Positions 52,364 to 60,673 of a stretch of DNA of 64,000 nucleotides are shown here, piece by piece. Positions within the stretch are counted from its first letter, which is position 1. Each line of letters begins with the position of its first letter. Under the pieces are notes generated by a model. It made no database searches, had not been told where the DNA came from, and saw nothing but the letters and a program-made list of their open reading frames with translations. The stretch spans positions 1-64,000 of the forward strand of contig NZ_MOBP01000023.1 of assembly GCF_003732665.1 (NCBI RefSeq), in the 5' to 3' direction. Made by a program: the position numbers and the translations under genes. The stretch comes from Pseudomonas frederiksbergensis (GTDB lineage Bacteria; Pseudomonadota; Gammaproteobacteria; Pseudomonadales; Pseudomonadaceae).

Positions 52364-53822
52364 ACCCACCTCCGGCGTTTTGTCGCGATGGCAGGTTCTT
52401 GAACGCGGCCAGGGCGCGCTCGCGCGACTTGCCAAGATTGACGATGGGCGATGGGTAATCTGCAACGCCGAACAACCCGCCGACGTTCGCCGGGTTGTGC
52501 ACTTCTTTTTTATTCAGCCCCGCCAGTTCCGGCAGCCAGTGCTTGATGAACACACCTTCGGCGTCGAATTTTTCCGACTGGCTCAGCGGGTTGAAAATAC
52601 GGAAGTAGGGCGCCGAATCGGTGCCGGTGGACGAGCTCCACTGCCAGCCGCCGTTGTTCGCCGCCAGGTCGCCGTCGATCAGGTGCTGCATGAAAAAGCG
52701 TTCGCCTTCGCGCCAGTCGATCAGCAGGTTCTTGGTCAGGAACATCGCCACCACCATGCGCAAGCGGTTGTGCATCCAGCCTGTTTCCAGCAGTTGGCGC
52801 ATGGCCGCGTCGATGATCGGCAGGCCGGTGCGCGCTTCTTTCCACGCCGCGAGTTCGTCCGGCGCCTCGCGCCAGGCCAGGGCTTCGGTTTCCGGGCGGA
52901 AGGCGCGGTGACGCGAGACCCGTGGGTAGCCCACGAGGATATGTTTATAGAATTCGCGCCACAGCAGTTCGTTGATCCAGGTGACCGCGCCGACCTTGCC
53001 GCTTTCGAATTCGCCCTGATTGCTTTGCAGGGCGGTGTGCAGGCATTGGCGGGGGGAAATCACCCCGGCGGCGAGATAGGCCGAAAGTTGACTGGTGCCG
53101 GGCTTGGCCGGGAAGTCGCGTTCGCTCTGGTAGTAGTCAATTTGTGCGTCGGCAAAGGTGTCGAGGCGGCGTCGGGCTTCGGCTTCACCGGCAGGCCACA
53201 GGCTGATCAAGCTGTCTGTGGGCGTTGCAAAACCTTGGACACTGGCAGGGATTTCATCGCTGTCGAGGTGCAGCGGCGCTTGAATACCGGGAGCGCTCAC
53301 CAGTTTGGGCAGCGAATAGCGCAGCCGGTCGTAGCAGACTTTGCGGAACTGGCTGAACACCTGGAAATACGTGCCGGTCTTGGTCAGCACCGTGCCTGGG
53401 GTGAATAGCAGTTGATCGAGGTAGCTGTGAAACTCGATGCCCGCCGCCTTCAGGGTTTGGGCCACCGCCTGATCTCGGCGGGTTTCATTGATGCCGTATT
53501 CCTCGTTGACGTGCACTGCACCGATCTTCAACTGCCGGCACAGTTCGAGCAGCACCTGGGGCGCGTTATCCCAGCGCGGCGCCTTGCGAATCAGCAAGGG
53601 AATATTGAGTTTGGCCAGCGCCAGGCTCAGTTTGCGCAGGTTGCGCAGCCAGAAATCCACCTTGCACGGTGCGTCGTCATGTTCCAGCCATTGTTCCGGG
53701 CTCAACAGATACACCGCCACACTCGGGCCACGCGCGGCAGCGGCCGAGAGGGCGGTGTTGTCGTGTAGGCGCAAGTCGCTGCGCAGCCAGATCAATTGCA
53801 TGGTGGTGTCCGTGCTCGACAT
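52356..53822 (-). CDS. phrB: Deoxyribodipyrimidine photolyase
   Basis: A 488-aa class I CPD photolyase that uses blue/near-UV light to repair thymine dimers. The N-terminal antenna domain starts LIWLRSDLRLHDNTALS, and the FAD domain shows WINELLWREFYKHIL, GWMHNRLRMVVAMFLTKNLL and NNGGWQWSSSTGTDSAPYF. The ATG overlaps the stop of the MerR gene (TAATG), so it is translationally coupled. Its place in a regulator-controlled operon fits light-induced expression. Confidence 0.95.
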   Translation of the reverse strand: MSSTDTTMQLIWLRSDLRLHDNTALSAAAARGPSVAVYLLSPEQWLEHDDAPCKVDFWLRNLRKLSLALAKLNIPLLIRKAPRWDNAPQVLLELCRQLKIGAVHVNEEYGINETRRDQAVAQTLKAAGIEFHSYLDQLLFTPGTVLTKTGTYFQVFSQFRKVCYDRLRYSLPKLVSAPGIQAPLHLDSDEIPASVQGFATPTDSLISLWPAGEAEARRRLDTFADAQIDYYQSERDFPAKPGTSQLSAYLAAGVISPRQCLHTALQSNQGEFESGKVGAVTWINELLWREFYKHILVGYPRVSRHRAFRPETEALAWREAPDELAAWKEARTGLPIIDAAMRQLLETGWMHNRLRMVVAMFLTKNLLIDWREGERFFMQHLIDGDLAANNGGWQWSSSTGTDSAPYFRIFNPLSQSEKFDAEGVFIKHWLPELAGLNKKEVHNPANVGGLFGVADYPSPIVNLGKSRERALAAFKNLPSRQNAGGGYE

Positions 53823-54763
53823 TAAATAAGCCCACGCTGAACCAGGTCCTGATGCGCCGACAACGGGTCTTCGGCCAGGAACAAATCAGCGATCTCGTTA
53901 GTTCTTACGGACAGCTCGGCGTGGTGGATGCATACCGTTGGTCCGACAATTATTTTTGGGCAACTGACGCCGTTCAAAAGTTTCGGCAACTGCGCCAGGT
54001 TCATGGCTTTGCTGGAATACAGCAGTACGCCACGGGCCTGCAGGTGTTCGACCGCCAGGGCGAGTTCGCCCGCCGGTAATGGCCAATCGAACACTTCCAC
54101 CGGGCAATCGGCACTGCTGATCAGCCAGGCGGTGAGCCACAGGTGGGGTTCCAGGGGTAAATCCGAGTGATTGATCAACAGCAGCGGCGCGGCGCGCAAC
54201 TGACGGTTGTTATGGTAGATGCGCGCACCGAATTTGCTGCGTAGCCAGGAATAAAAGAACACCCGCTCCATCTGCGCGCCGAACTGGCCCTGCCAGCGTT
54301 GCTCCAGCTCGGTCAATAAAGGCATCAGCAGTTGTTCGCACAAGGTCCGGGGCGGGTACAGCGCCATGGCCTGATTGACGGTGTCGTCCAGGCTGCGTTC
54401 GCTCAACTGCGCGACCGCTTGCAGCAGGGTGTTGCGCAGCAGTTGCCAATCGTTCTCCACCGATTCGGTAAAGCCCTGGGGCGTGTCGAGCAGTTGCTTG
54501 ACCTGGCTGACGGCCACACCGCGATTGAGCCAGGTGAGGATCGTCAAAATCCGCTGCACGTGTTCGGCCGAGAACAATCGGTGCCCCTTGGGCGTGCGTT
54601 GCGGCACGATCAACCCATAGCGCCGTTCCCAGGCACGCAGGGTGATCGCGTTGACCCCGGTCTGGCGCGCCACTTCACGAATCGGCAGCCAGCCTTCGTC
54701 CAGGGCTTTCTTGAAGTCGGCGCCGAGGTCTTCGCGGGCGCTGGTGTCGGGCGTGTCGTTCAT
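53822..54763 (-). CDS. LitR/CarH-like MerR regulator lacking B12-binding residues
   Basis: A 313-aa protein: an N-terminal MerR DNA-binding domain (PIREVARQTGVNAITLRAWERRYG, then RTPKGHRLFSAEHVQRI) and a C-terminal region related to the B12-binding fold of LitR/CarH photoreceptors. In CarH a Trp is followed by Glu-His 10-11 residues later; here Trp157 is followed by Arg167-Val168, and no DxHxxG cobalamin motif is seen. So it should not use adenosylcobalamin, as is the case for class II LitR of P. putida (PplR1), which depends on a LOV protein. It lies between rudS and phrB, and the operon promoter carries two matching operators, suggesting autoregulation. Confidence 0.88.
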   Translation of the reverse strand: MNDTPDTSAREDLGADFKKALDEGWLPIREVARQTGVNAITLRAWERRYGLIVPQRTPKGHRLFSAEHVQRILTILTWLNRGVAVSQVKQLLDTPQGFTESVENDWQLLRNTLLQAVAQLSERSLDDTVNQAMALYPPRTLCEQLLMPLLTELEQRWQGQFGAQMERVFFYSWLRSKFGARIYHNNRQLRAAPLLLINHSDLPLEPHLWLTAWLISSADCPVEVFDWPLPAGELALAVEHLQARGVLLYSSKAMNLAQLPKLLNGVSCPKIIVGPTVCIHHAELSVRTNEIADLFLAEDPLSAHQDLVQRGLI

Positions 54764-55723
54764 TTAGATCGCATTTCGCAGGCTGAGGTTTTCCGGGTGC
54801 GGCTGCAGGTAAACCTGCTGCGCAATGTACGGATCCGGGTGTTGGCGAAAGAAATGCTTGAGCAGCGTCAACGGCACCACCAGCGGCACGATGCCGTGGC
54901 GGTATTGGCCGATCACATGCTGCATTTCCTGTTTGTCTTCAGTGCTGATGGCCTGCTTGAGATAACCGCTGATGTGCTGCAAGACATTGGTGTGGGTGCG
55001 GCGCGTGGCGCATTTTTTCAGCGCCTCCATCAGCTCGCTGAAATAGCGTGGGCCGAGTTCCCTGGGGTCGGTCTGGCCCATGTTGCCCAGCAGGTTGCCC
55101 AGGGTTTTGTATTGCACCGGGTGGTGCGCCATCAGCAGGTATTTGTAGCGTGAGTGGAAGTCGATGAGGTTGCGGCGGGTCAGGCCTTGCGCGAGCAATT
55201 GCTGCCAGTCGTTGTAGGCGAACACCCGGGTCAGGAAGTTTTCCCGCAGCACCGGGTCATTGAGACGACCGTCTTCTTCCACCGGCAGATTCGGGTGCTG
55301 TTCGCAGAACGCCTGGGCGTAGATGCCGCGCCCGCCGCCGTCCACCGGGGCGCCGTTGGCGTGGTAGACCTTGACCCGCAGCAGGCCGCAGGACGGCGAT
55401 TTCTGCATGAAGATGTAGCCGCAGATGTCGCTCAGTTCGGCGGCCATTTGACGGCCGTACTCAGCGAGCGGCTGGGTGACGTTGATCTCGCGGTTCACCG
55501 TGCCGACGGCTTCGGGACGCTCGGGGTCGCCCACCAGGCGAATCGGTTCGCGGGGAATACCGAGCCCGATCGCGACTTCAGGGCACACCGGGACGAAATC
55601 GAAATAGTCGGTGAGGGTGCGACTGCACAGCCGCGATTCTTTGTGCCCGCCGTTAAAACGCACTTCGGCACCCATCAAGCAGGCGCTGATCGCGATTTTC
55701 GGTTTGGCGGGAGCGATGGACAT
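54764..55723 (-). CDS. rudS: RudS-type tRNA 4-thiouridine desulfidase (DUF523-DUF1722)
   Basis: A 319-aa two-domain protein. The N-terminal TudS (DUF523) domain contributes iron-sulfur ligands from SACLMG, VCPE and SPSCG; the C-terminal DUF1722 (YbgA-like) domain is the probable RNA-binding part. The domain order matches RudS, reported in P. putida, which removes sulfur from 4-thiouridine in tRNA. 4-thiouridine is the main near-UV target in bacterial tRNA, so placement first in a photolyase operon is meaningful. The stop abuts the MerR start (TAAATG). Older annotations call this DUF523/DUF1722 protein. Confidence 0.87.
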   Translation of the reverse strand: MSIAPAKPKIAISACLMGAEVRFNGGHKESRLCSRTLTDYFDFVPVCPEVAIGLGIPREPIRLVGDPERPEAVGTVNREINVTQPLAEYGRQMAAELSDICGYIFMQKSPSCGLLRVKVYHANGAPVDGGGRGIYAQAFCEQHPNLPVEEDGRLNDPVLRENFLTRVFAYNDWQQLLAQGLTRRNLIDFHSRYKYLLMAHHPVQYKTLGNLLGNMGQTDPRELGPRYFSELMEALKKCATRRTHTNVLQHISGYLKQAISTEDKQEMQHVIGQYRHGIVPLVVPLTLLKHFFRQHPDPYIAQQVYLQPHPENLSLRNAI

Positions 55724-55745
55724 CGAAGCACCTCGAATCTAAACC

Positions 55746-55769
55746 TGTACAGAGCATCGACTCTGTACA
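55746..55769. promoter_or_regulatory. LitR-type operator 1 (TGTACA-N12-TGTACA)
   Basis: A 6-base TGTACA, 12-base spacer and second TGTACA, matching the T(G/A)TACA-N12-TGTA(C/T)A consensus I recall for P. putida PplR1. It lies between the predicted transcription start and the rudS start codon. Confidence 0.8.
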
Positions 55770-55780
55770 ACATAATCCTC

Positions 55781-55808
55781 ATCATAGATTCGAAGCTGTA
55801 CAAGTCAA
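55781..55808 (-). promoter_or_regulatory. Sigma-70-like promoter of the rudS operon
   Basis: On the minus strand: TTGACT (at 55803-55808), 16-base spacer, TATGAT (at 55781-55786). The -35 hexamer abuts the TGTACA half-site of operator 2 and lies inside its N12 spacer, and operator 1 lies just downstream of the start, so bound regulator would block RNA polymerase. Confidence 0.75.
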
Positions 55809-55820
55809 ATTATTTGTATA
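55797..55820. promoter_or_regulatory. LitR-type operator 2 (TGTACA-N12-TGTATA)
   Basis: A second exact match to T(G/A)TACA-N12-TGTA(C/T)A, centred 51 bases from operator 1 and spanning the -35 element of the rudS promoter. Confidence 0.8.
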
Positions 55821-55846
55821 GGTTTTTGAGGCGCTCGCGATTTTCA

Positions 55847-55934
55847 TGTGGGAGCGGGCTTGCTCGCGAACAGGGCATGGCAGTCAATACATGTGTGCTG
55901 ACCCACCGCCTTCGCGAGCAAGCCCGCTCCCACA
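55847..55934. repeat. REP inverted pair (BIME)
   Basis: TGTGGGAGCGGGCTTGCTCG and its complement form arms of about 24 bases around a loop of about 40 bases, between the rudS promoter and the Trp-rich protein gene. Confidence 0.9.
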
Positions 55935-55941
55935 GGGGGAT

Positions 55942-56157
55942 TTACTTCCAGCCCAATAGCCAGGTGTTGCTGTCTTTCAGGATTTGCCAATTGATGCGCT
56001 CACTGCGTTGAGTCAGCACCGCCTGCAACTCGACCGCCAGCACCGTGCCGTCTTCATCACGGAACAGTTCGGTCACCAGAAAATGTTTTTCGCGGTTTTT
56101 CGGCTGGGCTGCTGTCCACTTCGACAGCAGCAATTTACCCGGATTGAGGCGGTTCAC
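55942..56157 (-). CDS. TIGR02450-family small Trp-rich protein
   Basis: A 71-aa protein from GTG 56157, whose start overlaps the stop of the FAD gene by four bases (GTGA). It has two to three Trp and a sequence LNPGKLLLSKWTAAQPKNRE that fits the TIGR02450 Trp-rich family, and ends SNTWLLGWK. In other bacteria these genes are found next to photolyase or cryptochrome genes. No biochemical function is known to me. The longer reading frame (to 56283) is not supported. Confidence 0.82.
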   Translation of the reverse strand: MNRLNPGKLLLSKWTAAQPKNREKHFLVTELFRDEDGTVLAVELQAVLTQRSERINWQILKDSNTWLLGWK

Positions 56158-57140
56158 TGCAAGTGCGCGTGCAAGCGGCGGGCGGCTTCCTGGCCACTGA
56201 GCCAGGCCCCTTCGACACGACCGGACAGGCACCAGTCGCCACACACATACAGGCCCAGGTCGGCATCGGCCAACACACCCCATTCATGGCTGCTGGCAGG
56301 CCGGGCGTAGAGCCAGCGGTGAGCGAGGCTGAAGGTCGGGGCGGGCATGGCGCTGTGCAGCAACTCGGCGAAGGCACCGTGCAGTTGCTCGATCACCGCT
56401 TCCTTGGACAGGTCGATGTGTTGTCGGCTCCAGGCGCTGGTGGCGTGCAGTACCCAGGTGTCGAGGGTGTTGTCGCGTCCGGGTTTGCTGCGGTTGCGGG
56501 CCAGCCAGTCGAGGGGGCTGTCCTGCACGAAGCAACCTTCCATAGGCGTATCCAGCGGTGTGTCGAACGCCAGGGCGATGGCCCAGGTGGGGTCCATTTT
56601 GACCCCGGCGGCGGCACCCGCGAGTTTCGGCGCGGAGGCCAGCAATGCGGTCGCCTGGGGCGCCGGCGTAGCGATGACCACATGACTGAATGGGCCATGA
56701 GTGAAGCCTTCGGCATCCTGCAAATGCCAGTGCTCTTCACCGCGATAGACCTCGGTGATGCGGCAGGCGAATTGCACTTCAAGATCCCCCAGCAGTGCGC
56801 GGGTGATGGCGCTCATTCGTGGCGTGCCGACCCAGCGTGTCTGCTCGTCCGGCGACAGGTTAAGCTGGCCGCCCTGGAAGGTGTAGAGCAGCGGCGTCCA
56901 TTCGGCGACCCAGCCATTGGCTTGCCAGCGCTGCACTTCGGTGACGAAGCGCCGGTCCCGGGCCGTGAAATACTGCGCACCCATGTCCAGAGCACCGGCG
57001 TCACTGCGCTTGCTCGACATGCGTCCGCCGCTGCCACGGCTTTTGTCGAAAAGTTGAACGACATGCCCGGCCTCCGTCAGGGCCTGGGCGGCTGAGAGTC
57101 CGGCGATGCCGGTGCCGATGATTGCGATAGGTACAGTCAT
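56154..57140 (-). CDS. FAD-dependent amine-oxidase/renalase-like protein
   Basis: A 328-aa flavoprotein with the Rossmann motif IAIIGTGIAGLSAAQAL (about residues 5-21) and FDKSRGSGGRMSSKRS, followed by DMGAQYFTARD. This fits the bacterial renalase-like group. ATG 57140 keeps the motif at the N-terminus. It is divergent from the TIGR01777 gene, and its upstream region holds an imperfect LitR-type operator, so it may belong to the light response. Substrate unknown. Confidence 0.85.
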   Translation of the reverse strand: MTVPIAIIGTGIAGLSAAQALTEAGHVVQLFDKSRGSGGRMSSKRSDAGALDMGAQYFTARDRRFVTEVQRWQANGWVAEWTPLLYTFQGGQLNLSPDEQTRWVGTPRMSAITRALLGDLEVQFACRITEVYRGEEHWHLQDAEGFTHGPFSHVVIATPAPQATALLASAPKLAGAAAGVKMDPTWAIALAFDTPLDTPMEGCFVQDSPLDWLARNRSKPGRDNTLDTWVLHATSAWSRQHIDLSKEAVIEQLHGAFAELLHSAMPAPTFSLAHRWLYARPASSHEWGVLADADLGLYVCGDWCLSGRVEGAWLSGQEAARRLHAHLQ

Positions 57141-57187
57141 AGGGGCCTCGTTTACCTTTCTGTACAGACTACGCCGTGGATTAAACC

Positions 57188-57211
57188 TGTACAATATTGT
57201 TTTTTGGTATA
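57188..57211. promoter_or_regulatory. Imperfect LitR-type operator in the divergent promoter region
   Basis: TGTACA-N12-GGTATA has one mismatch to the consensus, in the same geometry as operator 2: a possible -35 (TTGTAC) overlaps the first half-site and TAGTCT is 17 bases on. A further lone TGTACA is at 57161-57166. Confidence 0.5.
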
Positions 57212-57336
57212 ACTTTTAGCGTTCTCGTTCTGGCAGCTTGGCCTATTGTTAAACACAGAGCCTGCCTGATACCAAAGATCCCTGCTTATAAAAATAGACT
57301 AGTGATCACGGTAAAACGCCACGCGAGGAAGAACTC

Positions 57337-58239
57337 ATGCACATATTGCTGACCGGCGGTACTGGTTTGATAGGACGTCAGCTCTGCCATTACTGGTTGA
57401 GTCAGGGACATCGCTTGACGGTGTGGAGTCGTTCCCCGGAAAAAGTCGCGAAAATCTGTGGTGCTCAAGTGCGCGGCATTGCCCGTCTCGAAGACCTCGG
57501 CGAGGAACCGCTCGACGCGGTTGTCAACCTGGCGGGCGCCCCCATTGGCGATCGTTGGTGGACCACTCGGCGTAAGGCATTGCTGTGGAGCAGCCGCATC
57601 AGCCTGACCGAATCCCTGGTGGCGTGGCTCGAAACCCGCCAGCAAAAACCCCAGGTGCTGATCTCCGGTTCGGCGGTGGGCTGGTATGGCGATGGGGGCG
57701 AGCGTGAGTTGACTGAAGACTCACCACCGGTGATCGATGATTTCGCCAGCCAGTTGTGCATCGCCTGGGAGGAAACCGCCCAGCGTGCCGAGGCCTTGGG
57801 TATTCGGGTGATCCTGGTGCGCACCGGGTTGGTGGTGTCGGCGGAGGGTGGCTTTTTGTCGCGGCTGTTGCTGCCGTTCAAACTGGGGCTGGGCGGCCCG
57901 ATCGGCAACGGTCGGCAGTGGATGCCGTGGATTCATATCAAGGATCAAATCGCCCTGATTGATTTTCTTCTGCATCGCATTGACGCCAGCGGTCCATATA
58001 ATGCCTGCGCGCCGAAACCGGTGCGTAATCGCCACTTTGCCAAGACGTTGGGCAGCGTGTTGCACCGCCCGGCGTTCATGCCCATGCCGGCCCTGGCGTT
58101 GAAGGTCGGTCTGGGCGAAATGTCGTTGTTGTTGCTGGGCGGCCAGAAAGCCGTGCCGGCGCGCTTGCTGGAAGCGGGTTTCACGTTCCAGTTCACTGAT
58201 TTACGCGCGGCCCTGGACGATCTCTCCAGCCGCCTCTGA
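57337..58239 (+). CDS. TIGR01777-family NAD-dependent epimerase/dehydratase-like protein
   Basis: A 300-aa extended-SDR-like protein (YfcH type) with N-terminal HILLTGGTGLIGRQLCHYWL and a VNLAGAPIGDRWWTTRRK region. The family member's reaction is unknown; it often lies beside hemH, as here (13 bases). GAGGAAG precedes the ATG. It is divergent from the FAD gene and may share its operator. Confidence 0.88.
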   Translation: MHILLTGGTGLIGRQLCHYWLSQGHRLTVWSRSPEKVAKICGAQVRGIARLEDLGEEPLDAVVNLAGAPIGDRWWTTRRKALLWSSRISLTESLVAWLETRQQKPQVLISGSAVGWYGDGGERELTEDSPPVIDDFASQLCIAWEETAQRAEALGIRVILVRTGLVVSAEGGFLSRLLLPFKLGLGGPIGNGRQWMPWIHIKDQIALIDFLLHRIDASGPYNACAPKPVRNRHFAKTLGSVLHRPAFMPMPALALKVGLGEMSLLLLGGQKAVPARLLEAGFTFQFTDLRAALDDLSSRL

Positions 58240-58252
58240 AATAGGACGTTGC

Positions 58253-59278
58253 ATGACCGATCACGCGTTGCTTCTGGTCAACCTGGGCTCACCGGCCTCC
58301 ACCTCGGTGGCGGATGTGCGCAGCTACCTCAATCAATTTCTGATGGACCCGTATGTGATCGACCTGCCATGGCCGGTACGACGCTTGTTGGTGTCGCTGA
58401 TCCTGTTCAAGCGCCCGGAGCAGTCAGCCCACGCCTACGCCTCGATCTGGTGGGAGGAGGGCTCGCCGCTGGTGGTGCTGAGCAAACGTCTGCAACAGGC
58501 CATGACCACCCAGTGGAGCCACGGCCCCGTCGAACTGGCAATGCGTTATGGCGAGCCGTCGATTGAATCGAAATTGCTGCAACTGGTTGCGCAAGGCCGC
58601 AGGCGCATCACCCTTGCACCGCTTTATCCACAGTTCGCCGACAGCACCGTGACCACGGTGATCGAAGAAGCCCGGCGCGTGGTGCGGGAGAAGAAACTCG
58701 ATGTGCAGTTGTCGATTCTGCAACCGTTCTACGATCAGCCGGAATACCTCGACGCGCTGGTGGCCAGCGCCAAGCCGTATCTTGCGCAGGATTACGATCA
58801 CCTGCTGCTGAGCTTCCACGGTTTGCCGGAACGGCACCTGACCAAACTCGACCCGACCGGTAAGCATTGCTTCAAGAACGAAGACTGCTGCAAGAACGCT
58901 TCGCCGGCGGTATTGGCGACTTGCTACCGCGCCCAATGCTTGCGCACGGCGGCTGAATTTGCCAAGCGCATGGGCTTGCCGGAGGGCAAGTGGTCGGTGT
59001 CTTTCCAGTCGCGACTGGGCCGGGCCAAGTGGATCGAACCCTACACCGAAGCCCGCCTCGATGAGTTGGGCAAAAGTGGGGCGAAGAAGATTCTGGTGAT
59101 GTGCCCGGCGTTCGTCGCCGATTGCATCGAGACCCTGGAAGAGATCGGGGATCGTGGGCTGGAGCAGTTCCGCGAAGCGGGAGGAGAGGAGTTGGTGCTG
59201 GTGCCGTGCCTCAACGATGATCCGCAGTGGGCGAAGGCGTTGAGTGCGTTGTGCGAGAGGGCGCCGTTGGCCCTGTAA
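58253..59278 (+). CDS. hemH: Ferrochelatase
   Basis: A 341-aa enzyme inserting Fe(II) into protoporphyrin IX. The family motif LLLSFHGLPERHLTKLDPTG contains the catalytic His (SFHG), and the later VSFQSRLGRAKWIEPYTE with FVADCIETLEEI fits HemH. It is transcribed with TIGR01777 just upstream. Heme synthesis next to light-response genes may reflect that porphyrins are photosensitisers, but that link is inference. Confidence 0.95.
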   Translation: MTDHALLLVNLGSPASTSVADVRSYLNQFLMDPYVIDLPWPVRRLLVSLILFKRPEQSAHAYASIWWEEGSPLVVLSKRLQQAMTTQWSHGPVELAMRYGEPSIESKLLQLVAQGRRRITLAPLYPQFADSTVTTVIEEARRVVREKKLDVQLSILQPFYDQPEYLDALVASAKPYLAQDYDHLLLSFHGLPERHLTKLDPTGKHCFKNEDCCKNASPAVLATCYRAQCLRTAAEFAKRMGLPEGKWSVSFQSRLGRAKWIEPYTEARLDELGKSGAKKILVMCPAFVADCIETLEEIGDRGLEQFREAGGEELVLVPCLNDDPQWAKALSALCERAPLAL

Positions 59279-59385
59279 TGATCGTTCCCACGCTCCGCGT
59301 GGGAATGCAGCCCGGGACGCTCTGCGTCCCATTGGAACGCGGAGCGTCCCTTGAGGCATTCCCACGCAGAGCGTGGGAACGATCA
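59279..59385. repeat. Complex palindromic repeat (third intergenic family)
   Basis: Outer arms TGATCGTTCCCACGC and GCGTGGGAACGATCA pair perfectly. Within are further complementary copies of CCCACGC/GCGTGGG and GGGACGC/GCGTCCC. Unrelated to the REP core; a type widespread in fluorescent pseudomonads. Confidence 0.87.
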
Positions 59386-59396
59386 GACTTCAGCCA

Positions 59397-60671
59397 TTAC
59401 AACAACGGCTCATCCGCCTTCTTGTGCTTCCAGCTGTCATTGCCCGGCAGCAACAGGTTCAGCGCAATCGCCACCACCGCGCACAGTGCGATGCCTTTGA
59501 GGCCAAAGTCGTCTGGCCCCGTGCCGGTGCCGACCAGCACACCGCCAATCCCGAACACCAAGGTCACCGAGACAATCACCAGATTGCGCGCCTCGCCCAG
59601 GTCGATCTTGTGGCGGATCAGCGTGTTCATGCCCACCGCCGCAATCGAACCGAACAACAGACACAGAATCCCGCCCATCACTGGCACCGGAATGCTTTGC
59701 AGCAGCGCGCCAAATTTGCCGACGAACGCCAGGCTGATGGCGAAGATCGCCGCCCAGGTCATGATTTTCGGGTTGTAGTTCTTGGTCAGCATCACCGCGC
59801 CGGTCACTTCGGCGTAGGTGGTGTTGGGCGGACCGCCAAACAGGCCGGCAGCGGTGGTGGCAATGCCATCGCCGAGCAGGGTGCGGTGCAGACCGGGTTT
59901 CTTCAGGTAATCGCGACCGGTCACGCTACCGACCGCAATCACGCCGCCGATGTGCTCGATGGCCGGGGCCAGCGCCACCGGAACGATGAACAGAATCGCC
60001 TGCCAGTTGAACTCCGGCGCGGTGAAGTGCGGAATCGCGAACCACGGTGCGGCGGCAATCTTCGCCGTGTCGACCACGCCGAAATAGAAGGCCATGGCAA
60101 AACCGACCAGTACGCCGGAGATGATCGGCACCAGGCGGAAAATGCCTTTACCGAATACAGCGACGATCAGCGTGGTCAGCAGCGCCGGCATCGAGATCAG
60201 CATGGCAGTCTGGTAATGAATCAGTTCCGAGCCGTCGCCAGCCTTGCCCATCGCCATGTTGGCGGCAATCGGCGCCATGGCCAGGCCGATGGAGATGATC
60301 ACCGGACCAATCACCACCGGTGGCAGCAAACGGTCGATAAAACCGGTGCCTTTGATCTTCACGGCAAGGCCCAGGAAGGTGTAGACGAAACCCGCCGCCA
60401 TCACGCCGCCCATGGTCGCCGCGAGGCCGAACTGGCCCTTGGCGAGAATGATCGGGGTGATGAAGGCAAAGCTCGACGCCAGGAACACCGGCACCTGACG
60501 CCCGGTGACGATCTGGAACAGAATCGTCCCAAGACCGGCGGTGAACAGCGCCACGTTCGGATCGAGGCCGGTAATCAGCGGCATCAACACCAGGGCGCCG
60601 AACGCCACGAACAGCATCTGTGCACCCGACAGCACCGTGCGCCAGAGCGGATCGTTGAACTCATCCTGCAT
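59397..60671 (-). CDS. uraA: Uracil permease (UraA, NCS2 family)
   Basis: A 424-aa nucleobase symporter with about 14 membrane segments and the NCS2 motifs: PALAPAIEHIGGVIAVGSVT-like region (APAIEHIGGVIAVG), FGGPPNTTYAEVTGAVMLT. ATG 60671 is chosen because AAGGA is nine bases upstream; a TTG at 60677 is possible. It is two bases from the upp stop, so upp-uraA form one operon for uracil salvage. Confidence 0.94.
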   Translation of the reverse strand: MQDEFNDPLWRTVLSGAQMLFVAFGALVLMPLITGLDPNVALFTAGLGTILFQIVTGRQVPVFLASSFAFITPIILAKGQFGLAATMGGVMAAGFVYTFLGLAVKIKGTGFIDRLLPPVVIGPVIISIGLAMAPIAANMAMGKAGDGSELIHYQTAMLISMPALLTTLIVAVFGKGIFRLVPIISGVLVGFAMAFYFGVVDTAKIAAAPWFAIPHFTAPEFNWQAILFIVPVALAPAIEHIGGVIAVGSVTGRDYLKKPGLHRTLLGDGIATTAAGLFGGPPNTTYAEVTGAVMLTKNYNPKIMTWAAIFAISLAFVGKFGALLQSIPVPVMGGILCLLFGSIAAVGMNTLIRHKIDLGEARNLVIVSVTLVFGIGGVLVGTGTGPDDFGLKGIALCAVVAIALNLLLPGNDSWKHKKADEPLL

Positions 60672-60673
60672 GC

